64,000 nt of DNA from Pseudomonas fluorescens (GTDB taxonomy: Bacteria; Pseudomonadota; Gammaproteobacteria; Pseudomonadales; Pseudomonadaceae), in assembly GCF_902497895.1 (NCBI RefSeq), contig NZ_CABVHQ010000021.1:25894-89893 (forward strand). Reading direction: 5' to 3'. This document shows, piece by piece, positions 63,887-64,000 of this stretch. The position numbers and the translations under genes are program-made. The notes below the pieces were generated by a model that ran no database searches, was not told the DNA's origin, and was given only the letters and a program-made list of their open reading frames with translations. Each line of letters begins with the position of its first letter. Position 1 is the stretch's first letter.

Positions 63887-64000
63887 TTATATGGTCAAGC
63901 CTCACGGGCAATTAGTATTGGTTAGCTCAACGCCTCACAGCGCTTACACACCCAACCTATCAACGTCGTAGTCTTCGACGGCCCTTCAGGGGACTCAAGG
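63887..64000 (-). rRNA. rrl: 23S ribosomal RNA, 3' end (partial)
   Basis: The reverse complement carries gaagactacgacgttgatag, gtgtgtaagcgctgtgaggc and ctaattgcccgtgaggcttg, the conserved 3' end of pseudomonad 23S rRNA. The gene continues beyond the window. The spacer to 5S is about 160 bp. Confidence 0.94.

Noticed and set aside
1..64000. CRISPR arrays or prophage
   Set aside because: No regularly spaced direct repeats, cas genes, integrase, or phage structural genes were seen. Repeats present are REP-type inverted pairs.

Overview
The window is a chromosome segment of a Pseudomonas, most likely of the P. fluorescens group. This rests on recognisable pseudomonad housekeeping genes: prs, rplY, pth, ychF, the large pseudomonad HolD next to rimI, an MksFEB condensin and a split PqiA/PqiB system. 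The intergenic 'gtaggagctgcc' repeat doublets are also of a kind familiar from this group. The window opens inside ispE and closes inside the 3' end of a 23S rRNA gene on the minus strand.

Layout. 1-4.4 kb is core backbone on the plus strand: ispE (partial), tRNA-Gln, prs, rplY, pth and ychF. The ychF reading frame is broken by one missing base. 4.5-14.4 kb is accessory DNA. It holds a large adenylation-thiolation-membrane acyltransferase fusion with a second membrane acyltransferase, remnants of insertion sequences and of a repeat protein, the priming sugar transferase wcaJ, and a decayed copy of a two-gene cassette (FemAB/GNAT-like acyltransferase plus GT61 glycosyltransferase). 14.4-35.9 kb is an exopolysaccharide locus: a PEP-CTERM-like secreted protein, six or seven glycosyltransferases, a serine-acetyltransferase-like enzyme, a VirK/YbjX protein, a GMC oxidoreductase with a tiny Tat-signal partner, flippase, polymerase, a secreted glycoside hydrolase, galE, and the export machinery (CpsD-like ATPase, Wzz/GumC-like protein, outer-membrane barrel, Wza-like export protein). 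36-37.8 kb has an Fsr-type MFS transporter and tRNA-Met. 38-40.9 kb holds the intact copy of the acyltransferase/GT61 cassette, an internally deleted umuC fragment and an IS21-like end. 41.2-52.1 kb carries a diguanylate cyclase, gamma-glutamyltransferase, D-Ala-D-Ala ligase, a RidA protein, two transporters, a secreted unknown and a SET-domain protein. 52.1-63.4 kb returns to backbone: carbonic anhydrase, an acidic protein, rimI, holD, mksFEB, pqiB and two pqiA genes. 5S and 23S rRNA follow.

How it fits together. The polysaccharide locus looks like a complete Wzx/Wzy pathway. WcaJ loads the first sugar on undecaprenyl phosphate, the glycosyltransferases extend it, acyl- and acetyltransferases decorate it, Wzx flips it, Wzy polymerises it, and the Wzz/CpsD/Wza/barrel set controls length and export. 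The secreted hydrolase probably trims or releases polymer. From memory, P. aeruginosa has ychF, tRNA-Met, carbonic anhydrase, acidic protein, rimI, psi subunit and mks in this order. The accessory blocks here therefore appear inserted on either side of tRNA-Met.

The most unusual items are the fused adenylation-carrier-acyltransferase protein, the duplicated cassette bracketing the locus, PEP-CTERM-type tails with no exosortase in view, and the 60-residue Tat peptide beside the GMC oxidoreductase.
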